A program made the position numbers and the translations under genes. A stretch of 64,000 nt of DNA from Paraclostridium sordellii (lineage in GTDB: Bacteria; Bacillota; Clostridia; Peptostreptococcales; Peptostreptococcaceae), in contig NZ_LN679998.1 in the NCBI RefSeq assembly GCF_000953675.1, positions 3,190,224 to 3,254,223 on the forward strand. Reading direction: 5' to 3'. A model generated the notes under the pieces. The model searched no databases and had not been told where the DNA came from. It worked only from the letters and a program-made list of their open reading frames with translations. Each line of letters opens with the position of its first letter. Position 1 is the stretch's first letter. Of the stretch, positions 37,283 through 44,810 are shown piece after piece.

Positions 37283-37314
37283 TTTTGTAGTATTCTACAA
37301 AATGGTGCTATACT
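37283..37314 (+). promoter_or_regulatory. Palindrome at the -35 of the aminopeptidase gene; 37061-37282 empty
   Basis: TTTTGTAG-TATT-CTACAAAA (37283-37302), a perfect inverted repeat, overlaps the candidate -35 (TTGTAG, 37285-37290). TATACT (37309-37314) is the -10, with an 18-bp spacer. It looks like a repressor site. The preceding 220 bp are AT-rich with no visible gene or element. Confidence 0.45.
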
Positions 37315-37372
37315 TAACTTAAATAAGCATAATTTTACTTAAATGTAAATTTTTTGAGAGGATGTGGCCTTT

Positions 37373-38602
37373 ATGAATTTAGAAAGAAACTTAGAAAAAT
37401 ACGCAGAATTATCAGTAAAAATAGGAGTTAATATACAACCCGGACAAACGTTATTAGTTAGATCTCCTATTGAATGTGCTCCTTTCGTAAGAAAAGTAGT
37501 TAAAAAGGCTTACGACTTAGGTGCCAAAGAAGTTTTCGTAGAGTGGTCTGATGAAGAGTGTACTCTTATAAAATATCTAAATGCTCCAGAAGATACATTT
37601 AATCATTTCCCAACTTGGGTATCTGATCAATATGTTGACATAGCTAAAAATGGTGGAGCTTTCTTAACAGTTTATGCTCAAGATCCAGATTTATTAAAGG
37701 ACGTTGATCCTCAAAGAGTTGCAAACTTCCAAAAAGCTTCTGCTGAAGCTTTACAAGAATGGAGATCTTATACTTTATCAGATAAATCAAAATGGAGTAT
37801 AGTTTCTGTTCCTACGGCTAACTGGTCTAAAAAAGTATTCCCTGGAGTTTCTGAAGAAGAAGCTATAGATAAAATGTGGGAAGCAATATTCCATTGCACA
37901 AGAGTTGACCAAGAAGACCCAATAGAAGCTTGGAATCAACACAATAAAAACTTAAAAGTTAAAATGAATTTCTTAAATGATAGTAAATTTAAAACATTAT
38001 ATTTTAAATCTGGCAAAACAAATATAACTATGAATTTACCTGAAGGTCATATATGGGCAAGTGGTGCTTCTAAAGATCCTAATGGTATAAACTTTAATCC
38101 TAATATACCAACAGAAGAAGTATTTACATTACCTCATAAATTTGGTGTAAATGGTGTAGTTGCAAGTACTAAACCTCTTGTTTATGGTGGGAATGTTATA
38201 AATAATTTTACTCTAACATTTAAAGATGGTAAAATAGTAGACTTTACTGCTGAAGAAGGTTATGAAACTTTATCTAAATTAATAGATACAGATGAAGGTT
38301 CCCATTATTTAGGAGAGGTTGCATTAGTTCCATTTAAATCTCCAATATCAGATACAAATATAGTATTTTATAATACTTTATATGATGAAAATGCATCTTG
38401 TCACTTTGCTATAGGTACGGCTTATAAGAGCTGTATAGAAAATGGGGTAAATATACCAAAAGAAGATTTAGATAAACATGGTATAAACTTTAGTATAACT
38501 CATGTTGACTTTATGATTGGTTCTCCTGATATGAATATAGTTGGCGAAAAAGCTACTGGTGAAAAGGTTCAAATTTTTAAAGATGGAAACTGGGCATTCT
38601 AG
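37373..38602 (+). CDS. ampS: M29-family (thermophilic/AmpS-type) aminopeptidase
   Basis: A 409-aa cytoplasmic metallo-aminopeptidase that trims N-terminal residues from peptides. The family start NLEKYAELSVKIGVNIQPGQTLLVRSP and KAYDLGAKEVFVEWSDEE are intact. The metal-ligand region in the C-terminal half includes PEGHIWASG, YGGNVINNFTL and the HVDFMIGS motif. A GTG three codons upstream sits on top of the GAGAGG binding site, so ATG at 37373 is chosen. It is monocistronic, with a palindromic operator upstream and a terminator behind. Confidence 0.93.
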   Translation: MNLERNLEKYAELSVKIGVNIQPGQTLLVRSPIECAPFVRKVVKKAYDLGAKEVFVEWSDEECTLIKYLNAPEDTFNHFPTWVSDQYVDIAKNGGAFLTVYAQDPDLLKDVDPQRVANFQKASAEALQEWRSYTLSDKSKWSIVSVPTANWSKKVFPGVSEEEAIDKMWEAIFHCTRVDQEDPIEAWNQHNKNLKVKMNFLNDSKFKTLYFKSGKTNITMNLPEGHIWASGASKDPNGINFNPNIPTEEVFTLPHKFGVNGVVASTKPLVYGGNVINNFTLTFKDGKIVDFTAEEGYETLSKLIDTDEGSHYLGEVALVPFKSPISDTNIVFYNTLYDENASCHFAIGTAYKSCIENGVNIPKEDLDKHGINFSITHVDFMIGSPDMNIVGEKATGEKVQIFKDGNWAF

Positions 38603-38610
38603 TTTATATA

Positions 38611-38642
38611 AAAAAAGCTATGTATTTAATACATAGCTTTTT
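38611..38642. terminator. Bidirectional terminator between ampS and the PfkB kinase gene
   Basis: AAAAAGCTATGTATT / AATACATAGCTTTTT hairpin with flanking A and T runs. Confidence 0.85.
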
Positions 38643-38664
38643 AATTTATATAAACTTATTATTT

Positions 38665-39618
38665 TTAATAATCTTTTTCCGTCCAATCAAGTTTTTCTAT
38701 ATGTTTTAAAACTATATCATTACACATATCTGGATGTATTGTATCTTCATGAGCTATAGTTAATACAGACATTGCTACTGCATATTTTACAGTATCTTTT
38801 AAAGAAGCTTTTTTCATATATCCATATCCTAGCCCAGCTACAAATGAATCTCCAGCTCCTGTAACATTTACAACTGGAACATTATTAGCTTTTATAGTTC
38901 CTTCTTCTTTTCCATTATTATAATAAATTCCGTCTTCATCTAAACTTATAAATACATTTTCTATACCTAAATCAATAAAATACTTTCCTGCTTTTCTTAA
39001 ATCTTCTTCTGATTTTATTTCAAAACCGCACATTATTTCTGCTTCGTATCTATTAGGTTTTATAGTATGAAAATATTTTATTAAATGTTTTATATTTTTA
39101 GCTTTACATGCAGATACAGGGTCTAATATAAACTTAGTCTCATCTTTAAATGTCTTTAATATATATTCAACTATATCTGGTTTGTCAGAATCTAAAAACA
39201 TATATTCTGAATTTCTTATCATATCAGCTTTAGAATCTATAAATTCAGTTGTGAACATATCTGTTATTTTCATATCAACAACTGCAGATTCTAACTCACC
39301 TTCATGATTTAATACCGCCATATATGTAGGAGTGCTCTCTCCTTTAATTACTAAAGATTCTCCCATATCATAGTTCATAACTTTAGAATGTTCCATCATT
39401 CTTCTTCCTGTTTCATCATCACCTAATATAGATATGAACTTAGTATTAACACCTACTCTTGCCATGTTTTCTGCTATATTTCTGCAAACTCCTCCAAAAG
39501 AAGTTTTAACTTTTCCTGGATTTGAGTCATTACATCTATAATTATTATTTGTAAATCCGATTATATCAAATATTGATACTCCAAAAACTAAAGCATACGG
39601 TTGTTTATTATTTACCAT
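38665..39618 (-). CDS. PfkB-family carbohydrate kinase, PsuK-like but without helix-turn-helix
   Basis: A 317-aa ribokinase-fold protein, clearly related to the psuK product in this window: both share the NDSNPGKV / DSNPGKVD segment, SFGGVCRNIAENMARVG and VTGAGDSFVAGL. It starts at the kinase domain and lacks a winged helix. ATG at 39618 has GGGAGGT 11 bases upstream; an earlier ATG (39663) has no good site, so the start is uncertain. It is not next to a psuG, so substrate could be pseudouridine or another nucleoside. The upstream 299 bp are AT-rich with no gene. Confidence 0.75.
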   Translation of the reverse strand: MVNNKQPYALVFGVSIFDIIGFTNNNYRCNDSNPGKVKTSFGGVCRNIAENMARVGVNTKFISILGDDETGRRMMEHSKVMNYDMGESLVIKGESTPTYMAVLNHEGELESAVVDMKITDMFTTEFIDSKADMIRNSEYMFLDSDKPDIVEYILKTFKDETKFILDPVSACKAKNIKHLIKYFHTIKPNRYEAEIMCGFEIKSEEDLRKAGKYFIDLGIENVFISLDEDGIYYNNGKEEGTIKANNVPVVNVTGAGDSFVAGLGYGYMKKASLKDTVKYAVAMSVLTIAHEDTIHPDMCNDIVLKHIEKLDWTEKDY

Positions 39619-39917
39619 TTTTGTTTTCGACCTCCCATAAGAATCACCTTCATATTTTAACATAAATATATATGCCTTTTCCAGACAAAAAAGTACATAT
39701 TTTGAGGTTTTTCAATATTTTCTAAAATACATTTATTTTTTTTATTTTATGATATCGTTTACTTTTTTTGACGTTTATAATCTTTTTATTATTATTCTTT
39801 TTAATTTCATAAAAAAATACTTCAATTTAAATATACATATTAAATAATTGTTATAGTAATTTTAGTTTGATATAATAGTTTTTTAGTAAATACTATATAT
39901 TCTTGGAGGAATATACA

Positions 39918-40643
39918 ATGCAAAAATTACTTAGCAAAGCGAGACAAGCTATAAATGATTTTGAAATGATTCAAGATGGAGATAAAATTGCTATAGGCCT
40001 ATCTGGTGGTAAAGATAGTTTAACACTTCTTCATATTTTAAATAATTATAGAAAATTTTCACCTCAAAAATTTGATATTATTGCTATTACACTAAATCCT
40101 GGAGGAGTTGATAACTCTCCGTTATACGATTTATGCTCAAATTTAGGGGTTGAGTTTCATGAAATACAAACTAATATTAAAGAAATAATTTTTGATATTA
40201 GAAAAGAAAAAAATCCTTGTTCTTTATGTGCAAACTTAAGACGTGGAGCTTTAAATGATAATGCTAAAAAATTAGGTTGTAATAAAGTTGCACTTGGTCA
40301 TCATAAAGATGATGCAGTTGAAACATTTTTAATGTCTATGTTCTATGAAGGCAGGGTTAGTTGTTTTTCACCTAAAACTTATCTTGATAGACAAGGTATT
40401 ACTGTAATAAGACCAATGGTGTATATAGATGAATACATGACAAAAAAGGCAACTAAAGATTTTAATTATCCTGTTATAAAAAATCCATGCCCTGCTGATG
40501 GTCATACAAATAGACAAAATATAAAAGAACTTATTCAAAAACTTAACGTGGATATCCCTAATGTTAAAAGAAATTTATTTAAATCTCTAAATAACTCTGA
40601 GCAATTATTTATATGGGATAAGGAATCTATAAAAAAAATTTAG
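39918..40643 (+). CDS. TtcA/TtuA-family tRNA thiolation enzyme
   Basis: A 241-aa PP-loop ATP pyrophosphatase. SGGKDS is at about 29-34. Paired cysteines in NPCSLCANLRRG and a third in NPCPADG are the ligands of the Fe-S cluster used for sulphur transfer in TtcA (2-thiocytidine at tRNA position 32). GHHKDDAVETFLM is also present. The longer reading from TTG would translate the GGAGGA binding site, so ATG at 39918 is the start. The last eight codons and the stop lie inside a perfect 70-bp palindrome. Confidence 0.85.
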   Translation: MQKLLSKARQAINDFEMIQDGDKIAIGLSGGKDSLTLLHILNNYRKFSPQKFDIIAITLNPGGVDNSPLYDLCSNLGVEFHEIQTNIKEIIFDIRKEKNPCSLCANLRRGALNDNAKKLGCNKVALGHHKDDAVETFLMSMFYEGRVSCFSPKTYLDRQGITVIRPMVYIDEYMTKKATKDFNYPVIKNPCPADGHTNRQNIKELIQKLNVDIPNVKRNLFKSLNNSEQLFIWDKESIKKI

Positions 40644-40687
40644 GACTCTTAATTAAGAGTCCTAAATTTTTTTTATAGATTCCTTAT
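40618..40687. repeat. Perfect 70-bp palindrome at the 3' end of the ttcA-like gene
   Basis: Arms of 35 bases each (40618-40652 and 40653-40687) are exact reverse complements with no spacer. The left arm holds the last eight codons and stop of the gene. It contains TTTAGGACTCTTAA and its complement flanked by A8/T8, so it also works as an intrinsic terminator in both directions for this gene and for the convergent Yip1 gene. Confidence 0.9.
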
Positions 40688-40720
40688 ATAAATTTTAAAT
40701 ACAATTATCTATCCTATTAT

Positions 40721-41323
40721 TTAAATTAAATTACAAACAAATCCTATTATAGTAAATATATATAATACAGTAGGAACTATTTTTTGTATCTTCACAGTAT
40801 TTAAATAATATTTTAATATCCCATACAACATATATGCTGACCAAAATTTTATAAATAAATCATTTATACTTGAAATAATATTATAGTAAGTTTTATCCTT
40901 TATAATTAAGCCTAATATAATTGATAAACCTATAGTAACTATTGATGTAATTATATATCTAACATATAAAAGATTTTTAAAATATTTTTTATCTTCTATT
41001 GATCTACCTTCAAATGCATTTAATAAAATTTTAGTAAATAAGTATAGTACATTAACACATACCCAAGCTCCTACTAATGTAAAAAATATGCAAGATGCTG
41101 CTATCAACATATATAGTAAAATTTTATAATCACTAGCTAACTCATTTAGTACAGATAAACTTTCTGGAACCATAGAACTTTGTACAGTAATATAGATTAA
41201 TGAAACAATAATAAGTAATCCAAATAAATATCTTAGTTTAATTGGTTCTTTCTTTTCTCCATATCCATTCATTACTTTAAAATATTCTTTAGGTTGTGTT
41301 ATTAAAACTTTTAAATTATTCAT
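40721..41323 (-). CDS. Yip1-domain membrane protein
   Basis: A 200-aa protein with about five hydrophobic segments (about 32-50, 68-98, 122-142, 155-170, 180-200). The N-terminal LITQPKEYFKVM is typical of bacterial Yip1-domain proteins. These are often encoded with MacB-type ABC exporters, as here (10 bases after the permease gene), but their role is unknown. AGGAGGG precedes the ATG. It is the last gene of the efflux operon. Confidence 0.8.
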   Translation of the reverse strand: MNNLKVLITQPKEYFKVMNGYGEKKEPIKLRYLFGLLIIVSLIYITVQSSMVPESLSVLNELASDYKILLYMLIAASCIFFTLVGAWVCVNVLYLFTKILLNAFEGRSIEDKKYFKNLLYVRYIITSIVTIGLSIILGLIIKDKTYYNIISSINDLFIKFWSAYMLYGILKYYLNTVKIQKIVPTVLYIFTIIGFVCNLI

Positions 41324-41333
41324 AATTTCCCTC

Positions 41334-42563
41334 CTAATTGTAAATAGCTTTTATTGGGTCTAATCTAGATGCCTTATATGCAGGTATAATACCAAATATA
41401 ATACCTACAATAATTGATGTAGATGATGCACCTAAAAAAGTTTTTATTGTAACTACAGGTTTAAAAGGCATAAACATTCCTGCTAGTTGTGATAGTAAAA
41501 ATCCAATTAAAATACCCAATAATCCTCCCAATAATGTTACAAATATAGCTTCAAATAAAAACTGTAACATTATCGAATTTGGTGTAGCTCCTATAGCCCT
41601 TCTTATTCCTATTTCTCTTTTTCTTTCTGTAACAGATACATACATAATATTCATAACCCCTATACCTCCCACAAATAAAGATATAGCTGTTATAAAAGTA
41701 ATAAACATTGTTATACTAGAAATTATTTTGGTAAATGCTTCAGTTGTACTTCCTGGATTAACTACCTCATAAGTTCCATCTAAATCAGAATGTTTCTTAT
41801 CAAGAGACTCTTTCACAGATTTAGATACCGAATCAAAATCATATCCAGGAGCTATAAAAATATCTAATGATGATATTTGGTTTTTCTTACTTTTATTTTC
41901 TAAATTTTTAATCCTATCTATTGAAGATTTTTGTATCAAATCCTCACCAAATGAAAATAGACTATCAGACTTTTCTAATACCCCTATAATTTCAAAAACT
42001 GTCCCATTTAAACTAATTACTTTTCCTACTGCAAATTTTGGGTCTTCAAATAAAGTTTTTGCATTTTCATAACTTATAACTATAACATCATTTTTTTCAT
42101 CACCTTTTTCAAAATATCTTCCTTCTAAAACATTTTTAGGCTTTTCACTAGAAAAAGGATTGCTACTTTTATCATCATAAGCAGTAGCTGAAATTGTTGC
42201 TTTCTTTCCTAGGAAGTTTGTATCTGAGTATACTATATCTCCAAACCCAGATGATTCTTCTTTTGATATTTCAACTTTATCTATTCCTTCAATCTGTTTT
42301 ATTTCATATATATCTGAATCTAAAAAAGGTTCCATTGATGATATATCTGCTTCAAAGTTTTCAGGTCTAAAAACTACTTTAACTTTATTTGCATTTGTCT
42401 TTCCTGTTGCTTTTGATACTTTAGCTTTAAGTCCATCCCCCATCGCTAAAACTACTACTACTGAACTAATCCCTATAATAATCCCTATCATAGTCAAAAA
42501 AACCCTCAGCTTATTTGCTCTTAAACTCAACAGTGAACTCTTTATTAAATTTTTTATACTCAT
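41334..42563 (-). CDS. MacB-type ABC transporter permease
   Basis: A 409-aa permease. The N-terminal segment LRVFLTMIGIIIGISSVVVVLAMG (about 18-41) is the first transmembrane helix, followed by a large extracytoplasmic MacB_PCD domain (about 50-270). An FtsX domain with three helices (about 285-400) contains SVTERKREIGIRRAIGATP. Such permeases work mechanically with an adaptor to expel drugs, peptides or lipoproteins. It is 3 bases after the ATPase gene, whose final codons contain its GAGGAGG binding site. Confidence 0.92.
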   Translation of the reverse strand: MSIKNLIKSSLLSLRANKLRVFLTMIGIIIGISSVVVVLAMGDGLKAKVSKATGKTNANKVKVVFRPENFEADISSMEPFLDSDIYEIKQIEGIDKVEISKEESSGFGDIVYSDTNFLGKKATISATAYDDKSSNPFSSEKPKNVLEGRYFEKGDEKNDVIVISYENAKTLFEDPKFAVGKVISLNGTVFEIIGVLEKSDSLFSFGEDLIQKSSIDRIKNLENKSKKNQISSLDIFIAPGYDFDSVSKSVKESLDKKHSDLDGTYEVVNPGSTTEAFTKIISSITMFITFITAISLFVGGIGVMNIMYVSVTERKREIGIRRAIGATPNSIMLQFLFEAIFVTLLGGLLGILIGFLLSQLAGMFMPFKPVVTIKTFLGASSTSIIVGIIFGIIPAYKASRLDPIKAIYN

Positions 42564-42566
42564 TTA

Positions 42567-43247
42567 CTAGACCTCCTCAGTAAATATACCATCTTTTAAA
42601 TAGACAACTTTTGTTGCATACTTTACAAGATCTGGGTCGTGAGTAACCATTATTATAGTTTTTCCTTCTTTATTTAGACCTTCTAATATATTCATTATTT
42701 CATTACTAGTATTGGTGTCTAACGCTCCTGTAGGTTCATCTGCGAAAATAAGTTGTGGGTCGTTAATCAATGCCCTTGCAATAGAGATACGTTGTTGTTG
42801 TCCTCCAGATAATTCATTTGGAAATTGATTAATTTTATCTGATAATCCCACCATATCCAGGTTGTCCTTAACTTTTTTTATTCTTTCTTTTTTACCAAAT
42901 CTATTATCATAAAGAAGTGGTAATTCAATATTTTGATATATATTTAGATTATTTATAAGGTGAAATTGTTGAAATATAAATCCTATATTTTTATTTCTAA
43001 AATGAGATCTTTCAATTTCACTCAAATTAGTAACGTTCTCTCCATTAAATATGTAATTTCCATCATCGAAACTGTCAAGGAATCCTAATATGTTTAATAG
43101 TGTTGTTTTTCCACTTCCAGATTTACCCATAATCATTACAAAATCTCCATGTTCTATATCCAGGCTTAATGATTTCAAAACATGTAGCTTAGACTTACCA
43201 ACTTTATAATATTTTTGAATGTTTTTAAGTTGTATAATTTTACTCAA
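42567..43247 (-). CDS. MacB/LolD-type ABC transporter ATP-binding protein
   Basis: A 226-aa ATPase. Walker A is MGKSGSGKTTLLN (about 40-52), the Q-loop is FIFQQFHLI, the signature is LSGGQQQRISIARAL (about 143-157), Walker B is LIFADEPTGALD and the switch is VTHD. It energises the neighbouring permease. The start is TTG and overlaps the adaptor gene by 8 bases, with AAGGAAGG upstream, so the two are translationally coupled. Confidence 0.94.
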   Translation of the reverse strand: MSKIIQLKNIQKYYKVGKSKLHVLKSLSLDIEHGDFVMIMGKSGSGKTTLLNILGFLDSFDDGNYIFNGENVTNLSEIERSHFRNKNIGFIFQQFHLINNLNIYQNIELPLLYDNRFGKKERIKKVKDNLDMVGLSDKINQFPNELSGGQQQRISIARALINDPQLIFADEPTGALDTNTSNEIMNILEGLNKEGKTIIMVTHDPDLVKYATKVVYLKDGIFTEEV

Positions 43248-44271
43248 CTTCTTGACCTTCCTTCATATCTTTATTGGCATTTTCAACTATCTCATCTTTT
43301 TCCTTTAAGCCTGATGATACTATTGTAAATTTACCTTTATCACCTTTTGTTTGTATAAATCTTTTTTCTAATTTATTATGTTTTACTAAATACACATACT
43401 TTTTATCACCTTCAGATTGTATAGCAGTTGTAGGTATTTCCAATTCTTTTTTATCTGATTTAACCTTAGCTTGAACATGATATCCATTAACCACATCATC
43501 TTGTGAATCAAGTTTTATTGTAACTGGATAGTTTGCTATCATTGGAGTTGTACTTTCTCCCACTGAGCTAATTTGATCTTCTGGTTCCGTAACTATTTGA
43601 TCTATTTTTCCATTAATTTTTTTATCATTAGCTAAAATCAAAACTTCTACAGGTTGATTTTTAGATATATTTTTTAACTCTCTTTCAGAAACTTGAGATT
43701 TTACATATAAATCTTTGCTTCTAAGTTTCAATAAAGATTGATTTTCTCCACTTTGTTCTTTATTTGATATACATACTATGCCTGCAAAAGGTGCATACTC
43801 ATATGAATATTGTTGTTTCTTAAGTTTACTTAATTCCTTTTTAGTATTTTTAATTTGATTTTCTATTGGTTCTTTTTCTATTAATTGACTTTCTATTGAT
43901 TGATTTGATACCTTATTTAAGTTATTTTTTTCTTTTTCTAGCTCTTTAATTTGATCTTCTAGAACTGTAATTTGATTTGATGTCTCTTCATTTTTGTATG
44001 TTATAAGTAATGCTCCTTTACTTACAAACTCTCCATTTTCCTTATTAATTGTATAATTTTCACCTTTTGTTGCATCTTTATAAAAAACTTTAGATTTAGT
44101 AGGTTCTACAACTCCATTTAAAAAAGTTCTCTTTTCATCAGGTATAGTATATTTTTTTATATTTTGTTCTTCTGATTTTTCTTTTTGTTTACTTTTTATC
44201 ACGAAAAAACCAATTATTGCTACCCATACTAGAATTATTGCTACAACTACTACTATACTTTTTTTCTTCAT
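43240..44271 (-). CDS. Efflux adaptor protein (MacA/HlyD-like)
   Basis: A 343-aa membrane-fusion-type protein. One N-terminal transmembrane anchor (about 5-25) is followed by a lipoyl/barrel-sandwich region split by a lysine- and glutamate-rich coiled-coil hairpin (about 95-150), then beta-barrel and membrane-proximal domains. In Gram-positives such adaptors cap MacB-like permeases and guide substrate across the wall. GAGGAGG precedes the ATG. It is first in the adaptor-ATPase-permease-Yip1 operon, about 80 bases after an attenuator. Confidence 0.88.
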   Translation of the reverse strand: MKKKSIVVVVAIILVWVAIIGFFVIKSKQKEKSEEQNIKKYTIPDEKRTFLNGVVEPTKSKVFYKDATKGENYTINKENGEFVSKGALLITYKNEETSNQITVLEDQIKELEKEKNNLNKVSNQSIESQLIEKEPIENQIKNTKKELSKLKKQQYSYEYAPFAGIVCISNKEQSGENQSLLKLRSKDLYVKSQVSERELKNISKNQPVEVLILANDKKINGKIDQIVTEPEDQISSVGESTTPMIANYPVTIKLDSQDDVVNGYHVQAKVKSDKKELEIPTTAIQSEGDKKYVYLVKHNKLEKRFIQTKGDKGKFTIVSSGLKEKDEIVENANKDMKEGQEVE

Positions 44272-44351
44272 TTTTACCTCCTCGTTTATTGATTTTACTT
44301 ATTTATATAATTAGATTACCATCAAGTTATTTGAACTCAATGTTAACATAT

Positions 44352-44404
44352 AAAAAAGCCCACTCCTAATAAAATGGACTAAGATGTCTTTTTTAAGGAG
44401 TAAG
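44352..44404 (-). terminator. Attenuator terminator ahead of the efflux operon
   Basis: On the minus strand CTTACTCCT (44404-44396) pairs with AGGAGTGGG (44367-44359), nine pairs with two G-U, and is followed by CTTTTTT (44358-44352). Its 5' arm is also needed for the alternative stem with 44434-44423, so the two folds exclude each other. Confidence 0.65.
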
Positions 44405-44406
44405 AT

Positions 44407-44421
44407 TTACTTTTTCATCAT
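44407..44421 (-). CDS. Second leader ORF, MMKK or MKK
   Basis: ATG-ATG-AAA-AAG-TAA with AAGGAG 4 (or 7) bases upstream; the second ATG has the ideal spacing. It lies in the loop between the inner arms of the leader inverted repeat. Such minimal ORFs occur in leaders of ribosome-targeting resistance genes. Translation is not shown. Confidence 0.4.
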   Translation of the reverse strand: MMKK

Positions 44422-44422
44422 T

Positions 44423-44452
44423 TTACTCCTTAAAAACCTTATTTGAGTCCAT
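44423..44452 (-). CDS. Leader peptide MDSNKVFKE of the efflux operon
   Basis: Nine codons and TAA, with AAAGGT five bases before the ATG. The ORF spans the 5' half of the leader inverted repeat; its last codons are the AAGGAG that serves the second tiny ORF. A ribosome on it would break the antiterminator fold. The position and overlap with exclusive hairpins support a regulatory peptide, but there is no direct evidence of translation. Confidence 0.5.
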   Translation of the reverse strand: MDSNKVFKE

Positions 44453-44774
44453 TTTTTACCTTTTTTTGTTTTTTTATGTTAGCATTCTTATAAAGTAATT
44501 CTAATTTTAATAAAAGCATATTATGTATCTAATGTTCTTTTATAGCTAGCCACTTAAAATAACCCACTTTATTTTATGCTTAAAATTAAAATTACTTTTT
44601 TAAATTAATTTTTTGTTTTAGCAAACTTTTAAATCTAAACTATTCGAATCTAATCTGAAGTCTGTATAGTGTGACAGCAATAATTTCAATTAAGTTAACT
44701 TAAAAAGTAAAAATTGTTTAGGTTCGTTTCCTAAGATTTAAATTTTATTTGATGTTTTTACTAATCTTATTAAA

Positions 44775-44810
44775 TAAAAAATAGCTAACTATTATAGTTA
44801 GCTGTTTTTT
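44775..44810 (-). terminator. Intrinsic terminator of the CrtI-like gene
   Basis: AGCTAACTATAATAGTTAGCT hairpin followed by ATTTTTTATTT on the minus strand; the 5' side overlaps the end of the coding sequence. Confidence 0.8.

Larger units (their letters stand above)
44371..44455 (-). promoter_or_regulatory. Long-range inverted repeat (antiterminator fold) in the efflux leader
   Basis: Outer arms AAAATGGACT (44455-44446) and AGTCCATTTT (44380-44371) pair perfectly. Inner arms TTTAAGGAGTAA (44434-44423) and TTACTCCTTAAA (44403-44392) also pair perfectly, separated from the outer pair by an 11-base internal loop. The first leader ORF overlaps the outer 5' arm and the inner 5' arm. The rest of 44456-44774 is AT-rich; I see no gene in it and only weak promoter candidates. 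Confidence 0.65.

Noticed and set aside
39903-39917. Upstream TTG start for the TtcA-like protein (also analogous TTG/GTG extensions of ddl, gntR, UPF0489, rlmH and ampS)
   Set aside because: In each case the extension translates the purine-rich ribosome binding site that serves a downstream ATG.
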